Shown here: piece after piece, positions 43,039 to 50,265 of the stretch | Position numbering within the stretch: position 1 is the first letter of the stretch | Layout: every line of letters begins with the position of its first letter | From: Alkaliphilus oremlandii OhILAs | Lineage (GTDB): Bacteria > Bacillota > Clostridia > Peptostreptococcales > Natronincolaceae | Direction: 5' to 3' | DNA length: 64,000 nucleotides | NCBI RefSeq assembly: GCF_000018325.1 | Contig: NC_009922.1 | Coordinates: 434,001 to 498,000, forward strand | The notes under the pieces: generated by a model | What the model was told of the DNA's origin: nothing | The model's database searches: none | The model's input: the letters and a program-made list of their open reading frames with translations, nothing else | Program-made: the position numbers and the translations under genes

Positions 43039-43794
43039 ATGTTGGTACAACAAGTCGATTTAACCAAAGTAAAACCGTACGGGGATACCTTAAACGATGG
43101 CATGACCCAGCTGAGCTTTACACTACCTGTACCTTTTGGTGAAGAGGGTAAGGAAGCAGCAAGACAACTCGTTGCAAAAATGGGCTTAACAGAGCCAAGT
43201 GTAGTTAACATGCAAGATTTAGGAGACGGCTACACCTACTTTATCGTATACGGTAAATGTCAGCATTCTGTAGACTATACTTCCATCGTAGTTCCAAAGG
43301 TTGAAGGGGATGTTATGGAAAAGGAAGAAGTAGAAGAATATATTGAAAAAAATATTGGAAGAAATGTGGTTATCGTTGGTGCATGTACAGGAACCGATGC
43401 CCATACGGTAGGGATCGATGCCATCATGAACATGAAGGGCTATGCTGGACACTATGGATTAGAAAGATATAAAGGAATAGAAGCGTATAACCTGGGTAGC
43501 CAGGTGCCAAATGAGGAATTAATTGCAAAGGCCATTGAATTAAAGGCAGATGCCCTTTTAGTTTCTCAAGTAGTTACGCAAAAAGATGTTCATATCATGA
43601 ATATGACAAACCTAGTAGAGTTACTAGAGGCGGAAGGTTTGAGAGATAAGCTGATCGTCGTTGGTGGTGGACCAAGAATTTCTCATGAACTAGCAAAAGA
43701 GCTTGGTTACGATGCAGGTTTTGGCTCTGGAAGCTATGCAGAGGATGTCGCATCCTTTGTCGTTACTCAAATGGTAGAAAGAAAATTAATTTAG
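43039..43794 (+). CDS. kamE: Beta-lysine 5,6-aminomutase beta subunit (B12-binding)
   Basis: 251-residue subunit with a Rossmann B12 domain. The cobalt-ligand motif D-x-H-x-x-G is GTDAHTVG (Asp120, His122). Lys133 in NMKGYAGHYG falls 11 residues after His122, the spacing of the known His133/Lys144 pair of the Clostridium sticklandii enzyme, so Lys133 is the expected PLP lysine. VVGGGPRISHE closes the B12 domain. Last gene of the operon; an imperfect terminator follows. Confidence 0.95.
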   Translation: MLVQQVDLTKVKPYGDTLNDGMTQLSFTLPVPFGEEGKEAARQLVAKMGLTEPSVVNMQDLGDGYTYFIVYGKCQHSVDYTSIVVPKVEGDVMEKEEVEEYIEKNIGRNVVIVGACTGTDAHTVGIDAIMNMKGYAGHYGLERYKGIEAYNLGSQVPNEELIAKAIELKADALLVSQVVTQKDVHIMNMTNLVELLEAEGLRDKLIVVGGGPRISHELAKELGYDAGFGSGSYAEDVASFVVTQMVERKLI

Positions 43795-43831
43795 ATTCCA
43801 AGTGTTGTTTAAAATAAATAAATAAATAGGA

Positions 43832-43875
43832 AAAAGAAAAAATTCTCCACTGCAGGGGGATTTTTTCTTTTTTTT
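43832..43875 (+). terminator. Terminator of the kam operon
   Basis: AAAGAAAAAAT...CTCC pairs imperfectly with GGGGATTTTTTCTTT (about 43834-43849 with 43856-43870), followed by T-rich sequence. End of the lysine operon. Confidence 0.7.
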
Positions 43876-44040
43876 GTGTATAAAGACCATTACATTTTTA
43901 TGATATTAATAAAAAGCGCAGGAAGGAATTGTATAAGCTTATGTAGAATAACATAATTATACATAAGATGGGAATATGAGGTAAACATGTATATTATAAT
44001 TGTTTAAACTGTTTTCTAAATTGAGAAAGGAGGTATTGAA

Positions 44041-44349
44041 ATGTTTTGGCGGTATAATTCAACTGTTAAACTTAGGGAGCTTGAAGATAAAAATTTACTA
44101 AAACTGGAGTCCGAAAATTTAAAAAACAGGGCTGGGATGGAGCCCACTCGAACGCTGAAGCAAAGTGTAAGGATGATATTGATAGGAATATTTTTTGCCA
44201 TAACATTAACAGCTTTTGAATATGCTTTAAAAAATTTTGAAATCTCGGATTTTCTAAGGAAAGTATTTCAGTTTGGATTCTTTGGTTCTCTTGTAGGAAT
44301 ATTAAGCGTTCCCTATGGACTGTATCATCTAATAAAAAGCTTGAAATAA
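44041..44349 (+). CDS. Small two-helix membrane protein of unknown function
   Basis: 102 residues behind a strong AAAGGAGG site. The first 50 residues are charged and helical (possible short coiled coil, LRELEDKNLLKLESENLKN); two membrane helices follow (about 46-62 and 78-95). No family recognised. It lies at the edge of the accessory region, just upstream of the quorum-type promoter, but in its own transcript as far as can be seen. Confidence 0.55.
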   Translation: MFWRYNSTVKLRELEDKNLLKLESENLKNRAGMEPTRTLKQSVRMILIGIFFAITLTAFEYALKNFEISDFLRKVFQFGFFGSLVGILSVPYGLYHLIKSLK

Positions 44350-44401
44350 AAGTCTTAATAAAAAATGCCACAGGATTATGGAGTTTTATTACTTTTATCT
44401 G

Positions 44402-44467
44402 CCAATTATGACATTTAAACGACCAGTTCTGCAATGTAGATTAATAATTTTTAACAGGTGATATATT
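44402..44467 (+). promoter_or_regulatory. LytTR/AgrA-type activated promoter P1 (before the secreted-protein gene)
   Basis: Direct repeats CCAATTATG (44402-44410) and CCAGTTCTG (44423-44431) are separated by exactly 12 bases, the 9-12-9 layout of AgrA/LytTR sites. Thirty-one bases further, TGATATATT (44459-44467) forms an extended -10 without a good -35. The whole block is repeated before agrB with only about 7 differences in 46 bases. Confidence 0.72.
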
Positions 44468-44481
44468 TGTATTAAACAATA

Positions 44482-44498
44482 TTGACACTTAGTGTCAA
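44482..44498. promoter_or_regulatory. 17-base palindrome TTGACACTTAGTGTCAA
   Basis: Perfect 7-base arms around TTA, just downstream of P1. It contains TTGACA on both strands and lies 17 bases before TACTAT if GTGTCA is taken as -35. It looks like an operator or a second promoter for the secreted-protein gene. The regulator is unknown. Confidence 0.45.
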
Positions 44499-44538
44499 CA
44501 CCCATTGCGTCTTTTACTATAAAAAAGGAGGAATTTGA

Positions 44539-45096
44539 ATGAACAAAAAGAGTAGATTAATATTATCTGTATTCATGATTGTAACAATGATACTCTCATT
44601 GAATATAACTGTTTTTGCAGAAGAGCTTGTAACGGATAAGATAAAAGCTGAAACTATTGAAATTCAAATTTTAAATAGTGAAGATTTTAGTGAGACGCCT
44701 ATACCTGGAATGGAATTAGAAAATTCTAATTTTAGGGCTAATAATACAATTGTACCATTTCTCATTCGTTCTGGTAACACTGAAGAAGTGGAGGTTTATA
44801 TACACTATGCAGGCACTAAAATGGCGAATGCTGTAAGATTTAAGTCTTTGACATTAAAAGAATGTAATTTAGTACTCCCAGAAAAGACATATAAAACTTT
44901 TAAACCAGCACCACCATATTTATACTCGACTCATACTTTTCCTGCTGGAATAATAGGAAGTGTAAAAATTGGTGATATTTTAGTACCTACAAATAAATCC
45001 AGTGTTAAAGTCAATACCTCTGATTTGCAGGTTTTTTATATGACTGAAGGTTGGAATAGCTACTCAAATATAGTTGGCTGCTGGACATTAAACTAG
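44539..45096 (+). CDS. Small secreted protein, putative quorum-sensing target
   Basis: 185 residues with a clear signal peptide: basic MNKKSR, hydrophobic LILSVFMIVTMILSLNITV, cleavage after VFA. The mature protein is beta-rich and has only two cysteines; its C-terminus reads GWNSYSNIVGCWTLN. No known family is recognised. It has AAAGGAGGAA before the ATG and lies behind the LytTR-type promoter shared with agrB, so it is probably made at high cell density. Confidence 0.7.
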   Translation: MNKKSRLILSVFMIVTMILSLNITVFAEELVTDKIKAETIEIQILNSEDFSETPIPGMELENSNFRANNTIVPFLIRSGNTEEVEVYIHYAGTKMANAVRFKSLTLKECNLVLPEKTYKTFKPAPPYLYSTHTFPAGIIGSVKIGDILVPTNKSSVKVNTSDLQVFYMTEGWNSYSNIVGCWTLN

Positions 45097-45120
45097 TATA
45101 AATATAGGAGGAATACAGCA

Positions 45121-45585
45121 ATGGGTGACTTTTTAGAAAACTTAATAGAAACATATAAACATAAAGTTGTTCCAGGAAAGAAAAGTGTGGAAGAAATAAT
45201 ACGGTTATTATCTCTAAAGCTAACATTGGCTGAAATGGATAGCACCTCTGTTTCTCAAAGTTACTTAGATATCGTCAAATGTAACATGGTTCATAGTATG
45301 CTTAATGAAGAAAAAAAGCTGGACAAGGAATCTTTAGATATCGTTATTTATAAAGTAATAGAGGATGAAAGAAGTGCTATCTATTATAAAGATATTAAGA
45401 GAACAAACCAAAAAGAAATTATTATTTTCTGCGAAAGGAATCTAGAATTTTTTGAGTCCAATTCAAACTCATTAATAATGAAGATATGGCTCATACAAGG
45501 AGTCGATTTTTATGACTATAATAATAATACATGGAAATTAATAAATTATTTATCTTTGTTATACAGGTATGAAACTGATTGTTAA
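45121..45585 (+). CDS. Cytoplasmic protein of unknown function
   Basis: 154 residues, mostly helical and charged, without signal or membrane segments. It begins 24 bases after the secreted-protein gene with a strong AGGAGG site, so it probably belongs to the same transcript. No family is recognised. Its AT-rich codon use resembles its neighbours in the island. It could be a partner, immunity-type or regulatory protein for the secreted product; nothing in the sequence decides this. Confidence 0.55.
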   Translation: MGDFLENLIETYKHKVVPGKKSVEEIIRLLSLKLTLAEMDSTSVSQSYLDIVKCNMVHSMLNEEKKLDKESLDIVIYKVIEDERSAIYYKDIKRTNQKEIIIFCERNLEFFESNSNSLIMKIWLIQGVDFYDYNNNTWKLINYLSLLYRYETDC

Positions 45586-45592
45586 TTAATGA

Positions 45593-46036
45593 GTTATTCC
45601 AGATATAGATAAGATCTATAGCATAGAATCTAAAATAGGAAATCTTGAAAAAATAGAATTTAGATTTAGTTGCAATGCAATAAGGGACAAAATTCAAACT
45701 TACCAACAGAGTATTAGGATTGCATTTATTGTTGCAGATAGACCGGAAGACATATTGAATGATGTTGAATCCAATTATAATATAAGCGGTACAGAAGTAA
45801 AAATAAATGATGAGGTGTATTATCCAATATACAGAAACGATGATAATCAATTAAATAGTTTATATAAAGAGCTTGAGATAGGAAATAAGGTTGATAGAAT
45901 AATAATGGCTTCGCATTAAGGAGAAGGCTGGCAGTATGAAAATATTGAGGATACAGCGACTGCGTACAGAGATTTAGGAATGGCGGACTTTATGAGCAGC
46001 GTTGTCCGTTCATTGTCTAACAAGGGAAATCAGTAA
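45593..46036 (+). pseudogene. Remnant of an unidentified gene (no start, internal stop)
   Basis: This frame stays open for about 108 codons with protein-like composition (IRIAFIVADRPEDILNDVE, EVYYPIYRNDDNQLNSL), meets one TAA at 45917-45919, and continues with GEGWQYENIEDTATAYRDLG to a second stop at 46034-46036. It has no ATG, GTG or ribosome site at its head; two stop codons precede it directly. It is best read as the C-terminal part of a decayed gene. The family is unrecognised. Confidence 0.6.
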
Positions 46037-46054
46037 CGTTTATATCAAATAGAA

Positions 46055-46092
46055 GAGAGGATATCTAAAGTTAGGTATCCTCTTTTTTATTT
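46055..46092 (+). terminator. Intrinsic terminator
   Basis: Stem AGAGGATATC with GGTATCCTCT (about 46056-46065 with 46074-46083), then a T-rich run. It ends the transcript of the secreted-protein cluster before the regulator gene. Confidence 0.8.
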
Positions 46093-46189
46093 TTACTGAT
46101 ATAGAAAAATATGTAATTTAAGCAGGTAAATAGTCTCACGTATCGAATTAATAGTATGAAGCAAATTACAATGAAGGAGGAATTCTGTC

Positions 46190-46915
46190 GTGAAATTGAC
46201 TATTGGCATTTGTGATGATGACTCTGTTCATGTTGATTTGATTAAAAGTTACATTGAATCTATGAATATTCCTTGTAAAGTGGATTATATCTTAGCCTAT
46301 AGTGGGGAAGAACTTTTGGAACAATTGAACAAAAATATAGTGGACATTGTATTTTTAGATATAGAAATGAAAACACTGAATGGAATTGAAACCGGAAAAA
46401 AAATTCGAGAATTCACTGAAGATACGATCATTGTGTATCTAACAGGGTACAGACATTATGCAGTAGAAGCCTTTGAGATTGAATCCTTTCATTATTTAAT
46501 AAAACCTATTATGGAAACGAAATTTGTAAAGTTAATGGAGCGAATATTAACCAGAATTGAAGAAAAAAAGACATTTAGAGATAGAGAAAAAATATTATCA
46601 ATAAAAACTAGAGATCATTTAATTCAATTACAGTACGATACGATTTATTATTTTGAGAAGTACTTTAGAAAATTAAAGGTGCATACATCGGATAAAACTA
46701 TAGAATTTTATGGTTCTATGAATGATTTATTAGAGGAAATTGATACCTCGTATTTTATTAGATGCCACCAAAGCTATATAGTGAATAAGCATAAAATTAG
46801 AGGAATACAGGGAAATACTATTGTACTGGATAGAGCAGAAAATTTCTGTATTCCAATAAGTAGAACATACAAGAAAGAAATAATGAGCATTTTCTATGCG
46901 AAGCTGTTTAGCTGA
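46190..46915 (+). CDS. agrA: LytTR response regulator (AgrA-like)
   Basis: 241 residues. A receiver domain with acidic CDDDS (8-12), phospho-Asp57 in FLDIEM and Lys105 in LIKPI, followed by a LytTR DNA-binding domain (about 135-240) with FIRCHQSYIVNKHKI and the C-terminal ISRTYKKEI. This family binds 9-bp direct repeats spaced by 12 bp, which occur twice nearby. The GTG start follows AAGGAGG. It precedes the AgrC-like kinase by 63 bases. Gene symbol is by analogy. Confidence 0.92.
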   Translation: MKLTIGICDDDSVHVDLIKSYIESMNIPCKVDYILAYSGEELLEQLNKNIVDIVFLDIEMKTLNGIETGKKIREFTEDTIIVYLTGYRHYAVEAFEIESFHYLIKPIMETKFVKLMERILTRIEEKKTFRDREKILSIKTRDHLIQLQYDTIYYFEKYFRKLKVHTSDKTIEFYGSMNDLLEEIDTSYFIRCHQSYIVNKHKIRGIQGNTIVLDRAENFCIPISRTYKKEIMSIFYAKLFS

Positions 46916-46978
46916 TAATAAATAAAAATAGAGAGATGAGAAATAGGGGTGTTGCATAAAATACTGGAGGGATTATAT

Positions 46979-48325
46979 ATGGAAAACCTATTAATGATGA
47001 ATATTTTTACGAACACTTTGGATATTTATGCTTTGTATTATTTTTTAAAAAAGATTTTGGGAAAAACAGAAAAAAATGAAATAAGTGTTTTCTCTTTATT
47101 GAGTATAGCAATAGTCCTTAGTACTTTAATAAACACTAAAGCTGGTTTAGTGAAGATAACTTCTATTACTACAATGACAATCGTGTTAACATTAATATTT
47201 AATTGGATATTTAGCAAAAGTAAGTTGTCAAAAAGTTTTGCATTGGTAATTATGGGGTTGACGCTAATGTTCTTAATAGAATTAATAGTAGTAAATGGTT
47301 TAAGTGTATTTTTTAAGATTTCTCCAAAACTTTTACTAGAGGTTAATTTCTATAAGTTAATGGCTGTTATTCTAACTAAGCTTTTATTTATTACAGTAGT
47401 AAGCCAAGGTGAGAATTTATTTAAGGAAATGTATACCTGGATTAAGCAGTTAAATATATATCCTGTTTCGATACTAATCATAGTGAATTTATGTATTGTT
47501 TTTATGACGTTTATTTTTTACAGCTATATAGATATAGGCGGTCATAGAGAGCTTATTTATATCATAGGTATGGGAGGCGCAGCAGTAGTAGTAAGCTGCG
47601 TTATTGCTTGGATTATTAAGAAAATGATAGAACAGCAGAATAAAGAATTTTTATTTCAAATAAAGGAAAAGGAATATGAAAACCAACAAATATATTTAGA
47701 TCATATTCAGGAGGTTATTCAAACCCTGAGAGCCCAAAGACACGACTTTAATAACTATGTAAGCACTATTTATGGACTAATACACCTAGGAAAGATAGAA
47801 GAAGCTAAAAAGTATATTTTAAATCTTTCAAAGGACGTGGTGGACTTAAATGAGATCGTGAATGCATGCCATCCTGTAGTAGGTGCCATATTAAATATGA
47901 AAAAGGAAAAGGCAGCTAGAAGTAAAATAGATTTTAATGTTGATGTAGATCTACCCACTAAATTACCATTTGAGTTTGTAGATATATCCACTATATTGGG
48001 AAATTTATTGGATAATGCTATTGAAGCCTGTGAAAAAATATCGAATGATTGTAAAAAAATATATATACAGATTTATATTAAAGATTTCCATATGATTATA
48101 AAAATAGAAAACAGTAAAAGTGATCAAGTAATTTTGAAAAGCGACAATTTAATTGGATATTTGACAACAAAGCTTGACAAAGAAAACCATGGCTTAGGTC
48201 TTAAGAATGTAAGAAAGGCCGTTCTTAAATACGATGGAATGCTCAATATAGAAGATAAAGGAAAAGAGTTTTTAGTGGATATAGCACTTCCTTTAAAGGA
48301 AGTCTTAGTTGAGGTAGAAGCGTAG
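46979..48325 (+). CDS. agrC: AgrC-like peptide-sensing histidine kinase
   Basis: About 448 residues. Six to seven N-terminal membrane helices (to about residue 215) form the peptide sensor. A coiled linker leads to the HPK10-type phospho-acceptor QRHDFNNYVSTIYGL (His about 255). The GHKL ATPase has NLLDNAIEACEK and HGLGLKNVRKAV. The start at ATG 46979 follows GGAGG (46965-46969); an in-frame TTG at 46949 lacks such a site. The gene forms a pair with the LytTR regulator and is followed by the second LytTR promoter and agrB. Confidence 0.92.
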   Translation: MENLLMMNIFTNTLDIYALYYFLKKILGKTEKNEISVFSLLSIAIVLSTLINTKAGLVKITSITTMTIVLTLIFNWIFSKSKLSKSFALVIMGLTLMFLIELIVVNGLSVFFKISPKLLLEVNFYKLMAVILTKLLFITVVSQGENLFKEMYTWIKQLNIYPVSILIIVNLCIVFMTFIFYSYIDIGGHRELIYIIGMGGAAVVVSCVIAWIIKKMIEQQNKEFLFQIKEKEYENQQIYLDHIQEVIQTLRAQRHDFNNYVSTIYGLIHLGKIEEAKKYILNLSKDVVDLNEIVNACHPVVGAILNMKKEKAARSKIDFNVDVDLPTKLPFEFVDISTILGNLLDNAIEACEKISNDCKKIYIQIYIKDFHMIIKIENSKSDQVILKSDNLIGYLTTKLDKENHGLGLKNVRKAVLKYDGMLNIEDKGKEFLVDIALPLKEVLVEVEA

Positions 48326-48377
48326 TCATTTTGTCTAGGAAATAGAGCTATCGTAAATAAAATAAACGAACATTGTA

Positions 48378-48392
48378 TTACATAATATGTAA
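48378..48392. promoter_or_regulatory. Palindrome TTACATAATATGTAA before P2
   Basis: Perfect 6-base arms around AAT, 8 bases before the LytTR repeats of the agrB promoter. No counterpart lies in front of P1. It may be a binding site for another factor or chance in AT-rich DNA. Confidence 0.3.
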
Positions 48393-48400
48393 AAAATCTG

Positions 48401-48468
48401 CTAATTATTACATTTAGACTACCAGTTATGCAAAGTATATTGAATAAAATCTAAATAAGTGGTATTTT
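48401..48468 (+). promoter_or_regulatory. LytTR/AgrA-type activated promoter P2 (before agrB)
   Basis: Direct repeats CTAATTATT (48401-48409) and CCAGTTATG (48422-48430), 12 bases apart. TGGTATTTT (48460-48468) is an extended -10 about 33 bases downstream. The same arrangement and even the spacer (ACATTTARACKA) occur before the secreted-protein gene. It implies positive feedback of the signal on its own production. Confidence 0.72.
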
Positions 48469-48515
48469 GAAAAAAGAAAGAAGATTTTGACATTATAGAA
48501 CTTTTAAGGAAATGG

Positions 48516-49121
48516 GTGATTAAAATTAACTTTGTAGCTGAGGGACTAGTCAATCGATTAATAGACAATCAAATTATCAGTAAAGAGGACCGAGATATTT
48601 ATAAATTTGGATTAGAGGTATTTCTCTCATTAGTTACTAAAATAATATTGCTTACGATGATCGCCTATATTTTTGATGTAATGGTAGAAATGTTTATTTT
48701 TGCCACAACCTTTTTTGTTTTAAGAATTAATGCAGGCGGTTACCATGCGAAAACCTTTTTAGGATGCTTTATTACAACGGTCATATTTACATTTGTTACG
48801 ATCAATGTTTTGTCCAATATACCAACTCCATTTTATTTTACATTAATAATCCTGGCGATTGCCAATGTATTGATATTTTTATATGCTCCAGTAGATACAC
48901 CGAATAAAAGATCAACACCTAAGGAATATGCCATATATAGAAGAAGAAGCTTAAGGTTTGCAGCTCTATTTACCTTAGGAATAATAGTTATTTACTTTGC
49001 AGATGCTTCAAAACTTTATTATTGTAACATTGGGGTTTTTGCATTCTTCATAGAATCCATTACATTAATCCCATTAGTTAATAAAAAAAATATAAAACAA
49101 AAGAAGGGGGATTCACCATGA
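48516..49121 (+). CDS. agrB: AgrB-like peptide-processing membrane peptidase
   Basis: 201-residue membrane cysteine peptidase that cuts and cyclises the AgrD peptide. The catalytic His77 and Cys84 in INAGGYHAKTFLGCF have the same numbering as the Staphylococcus aureus enzyme. Multiple membrane helices surround them. The GTG start 48516 follows AAGGA. Its end overlaps the start of the peptide gene by four bases (ATGA). Confidence 0.93.
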   Translation: MIKINFVAEGLVNRLIDNQIISKEDRDIYKFGLEVFLSLVTKIILLTMIAYIFDVMVEMFIFATTFFVLRINAGGYHAKTFLGCFITTVIFTFVTINVLSNIPTPFYFTLIILAIANVLIFLYAPVDTPNKRSTPKEYAIYRRRSLRFAALFTLGIIVIYFADASKLYYCNIGVFAFFIESITLIPLVNKKNIKQKKGDSP

Positions 49122-49249
49122 AAAAGAGAAACATTTTGTTAAGTCTGTTGGCATTAGTTGCTGTTAATTCAGCTACCTTAGGGGCAGGAGTTTATTGTCT
49201 GGGATTCCTGTACCAACCAGAATGCCCAGAAAGATTGAAAAAGAACTAG
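49118..49249 (+). CDS. agrD: AgrD-like cyclic lactone autoinducer pre-peptide
   Basis: 43-residue peptide overlapping agrB by four bases, with AAGGGGG nine bases upstream. It has the three-part AgrD plan: a basic, hydrophobic leader (MKKRNILLSLLALVAV), a core around GVYCLGFLY, and the acidic tail QPECPERLKKN. The C-x(4-5)-QPE-x-P arrangement is the mark of clostridial cyclic lactone/thiolactone autoinducers. The mature signal would be a ring closed on Cys27 (CLGFL or CLGFLY) with a short N-terminal tail; exact ends are inferred. A second Cys36 in the tail is unusual. Confidence 0.88.
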   Translation: MKKRNILLSLLALVAVNSATLGAGVYCLGFLYQPECPERLKKN

Positions 49250-49307
49250 AAGTATTAAGGGAAGGAATTGCTTTTGCATAAGTAATTCTATAGGGAATAG
49301 ATAGAAA

Positions 49308-49353
49308 AAAAGGTCCAATATTAGCTATATATCCAGCTAGTATTGGGCTTTTT
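49308..49353 (+). terminator. Intrinsic terminator of the agr transcript
   Basis: Arms 49308-49325 and 49336-49353 pair nearly completely with G-U pairs, ending in a T run. It lies after agrD and before the next ribosome site. Confidence 0.83.
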
Positions 49354-49415
49354 ATGTGAAGTATATTTTTCCTCCAATTGGAAATAATTCTAAAAACTAA
49401 AGGAGGAATGGTAGC

Positions 49416-50150
49416 GTGGAACGAGATGTAATGATTAAGCAGATGATTCTTGTAACGGACGGACAGTCCAATGTAGGTGGTAGCCCCATTATAGCTGCTG
49501 AAAAGGCATATAGAAACGGAATAATTGTGAATACCATAGGGATTGTAGATGGCAAAGAGAGCAATGAAGATGCACTGAATGAAATTGTAGAGATAGCGAA
49601 AGCAGGCGGTGGAACTTACGAATATAGCTATATCAATGAACTTTTCCAAACCATGCAGAGCTTAACCTATCAAACTGTAAATAAAACCCTTCAAGAGGTT
49701 GTCAGTAAACAGCTGAAGGAGATGATTGGTCAAGAGATTCACAGTATGGAGCCTGCCTCTAGAAGTAAAATCCTAAACTATATCGATGATTTCTCAGAGG
49801 ATGTAGGCGTGCAGTGCTGTATTTTATTGGATAGTAGTGGGAGCATGGCGAATAAAATTCACTTGGCAAGACATAGTATCTTAGATTTAATCCATTCCTT
49901 TAAGGGAAGAAGGGGAAAAGTAGAAATCGCAGTGATCGCTTTTCCGGGAGAAAACATGGAAATTTGTAAAGTCCTCCACGATTTCAATGAGGATTCAGCA
50001 AGACTGGAAAGAGGTCTTTATAATATTAGTCCAAAGGGTGGAACGCCGACTGCATCGGCCATTGAGGAAGGAATCAAGTTGATCCATAAACAGAGTATGT
50101 CGCGGTTAACTTCTAATGAAGTAATCGAAGTGAGCGAATATATTGTTTAG
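49416..50150 (+). CDS. VWA-domain protein, YabS-like
   Basis: 244 residues. The N-terminal half (MIKQMILVTDGQSNVGGSP) resembles the later strands of a von Willebrand A domain; the C-terminal half is a VWA core with the metal-ion site DSSGSMANK (about residues 139-147) and GGTPTASAI. This layout and the length match Bacillus YabS. In Bacillus, yabS and yabT lie between spoIIE and tilS, as here they precede tilS and ftsH. Partner unknown. GTG start 49416 follows AGGAGG. Confidence 0.82.
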   Translation: MERDVMIKQMILVTDGQSNVGGSPIIAAEKAYRNGIIVNTIGIVDGKESNEDALNEIVEIAKAGGGTYEYSYINELFQTMQSLTYQTVNKTLQEVVSKQLKEMIGQEIHSMEPASRSKILNYIDDFSEDVGVQCCILLDSSGSMANKIHLARHSILDLIHSFKGRRGKVEIAVIAFPGENMEICKVLHDFNEDSARLERGLYNISPKGGTPTASAIEEGIKLIHKQSMSRLTSNEVIEVSEYIV

Positions 50151-50215
50151 AAATAATTCAAGGAACGGACTTTCAGAAGAATAAGTATATTATTTGAATA
50201 TCGGTTAATTATCTA

Positions 50216-50240
50216 GGTAGGGTTTTTAAACCCTACCTTT
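50216..50240 (+). terminator. Small hairpin between yabS-like and kinase genes
   Basis: GGTAGGGTTT/AAACCCTACC inverted repeat (50216-50225 with 50228-50237) followed by only a few T. The innermost pairs must open to leave a loop. Weak terminator or attenuator. Confidence 0.5.
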
Positions 50241-50265
50241 ATATATTTTGAAAAGAGGTGTAATG

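Noticed and set aside
34814..43794. Ornithine degradation cluster (ord/ora genes)
   Set aside because: The aminomutase of 416 residues matches lysine 2,3-aminomutase throughout, the dehydrogenase has the Kdd N-terminus, and the B12 mutase subunits fit 5,6-LAM sizes (517 and 251) rather than the single large OraE plus OraS.
45917..45957. Programmed stop-codon readthrough joining the two halves of the remnant
   Set aside because: The frame has no start codon at all and is preceded by two in-frame stops, so a functional readthrough product is unlikely.
49416..50150. Truncated VWA gene at the island edge
   Set aside because: It begins mid-way through a VWA-like fold, but length and start agree with Bacillus YabS, and it has its own GTG and AGGAGG site.
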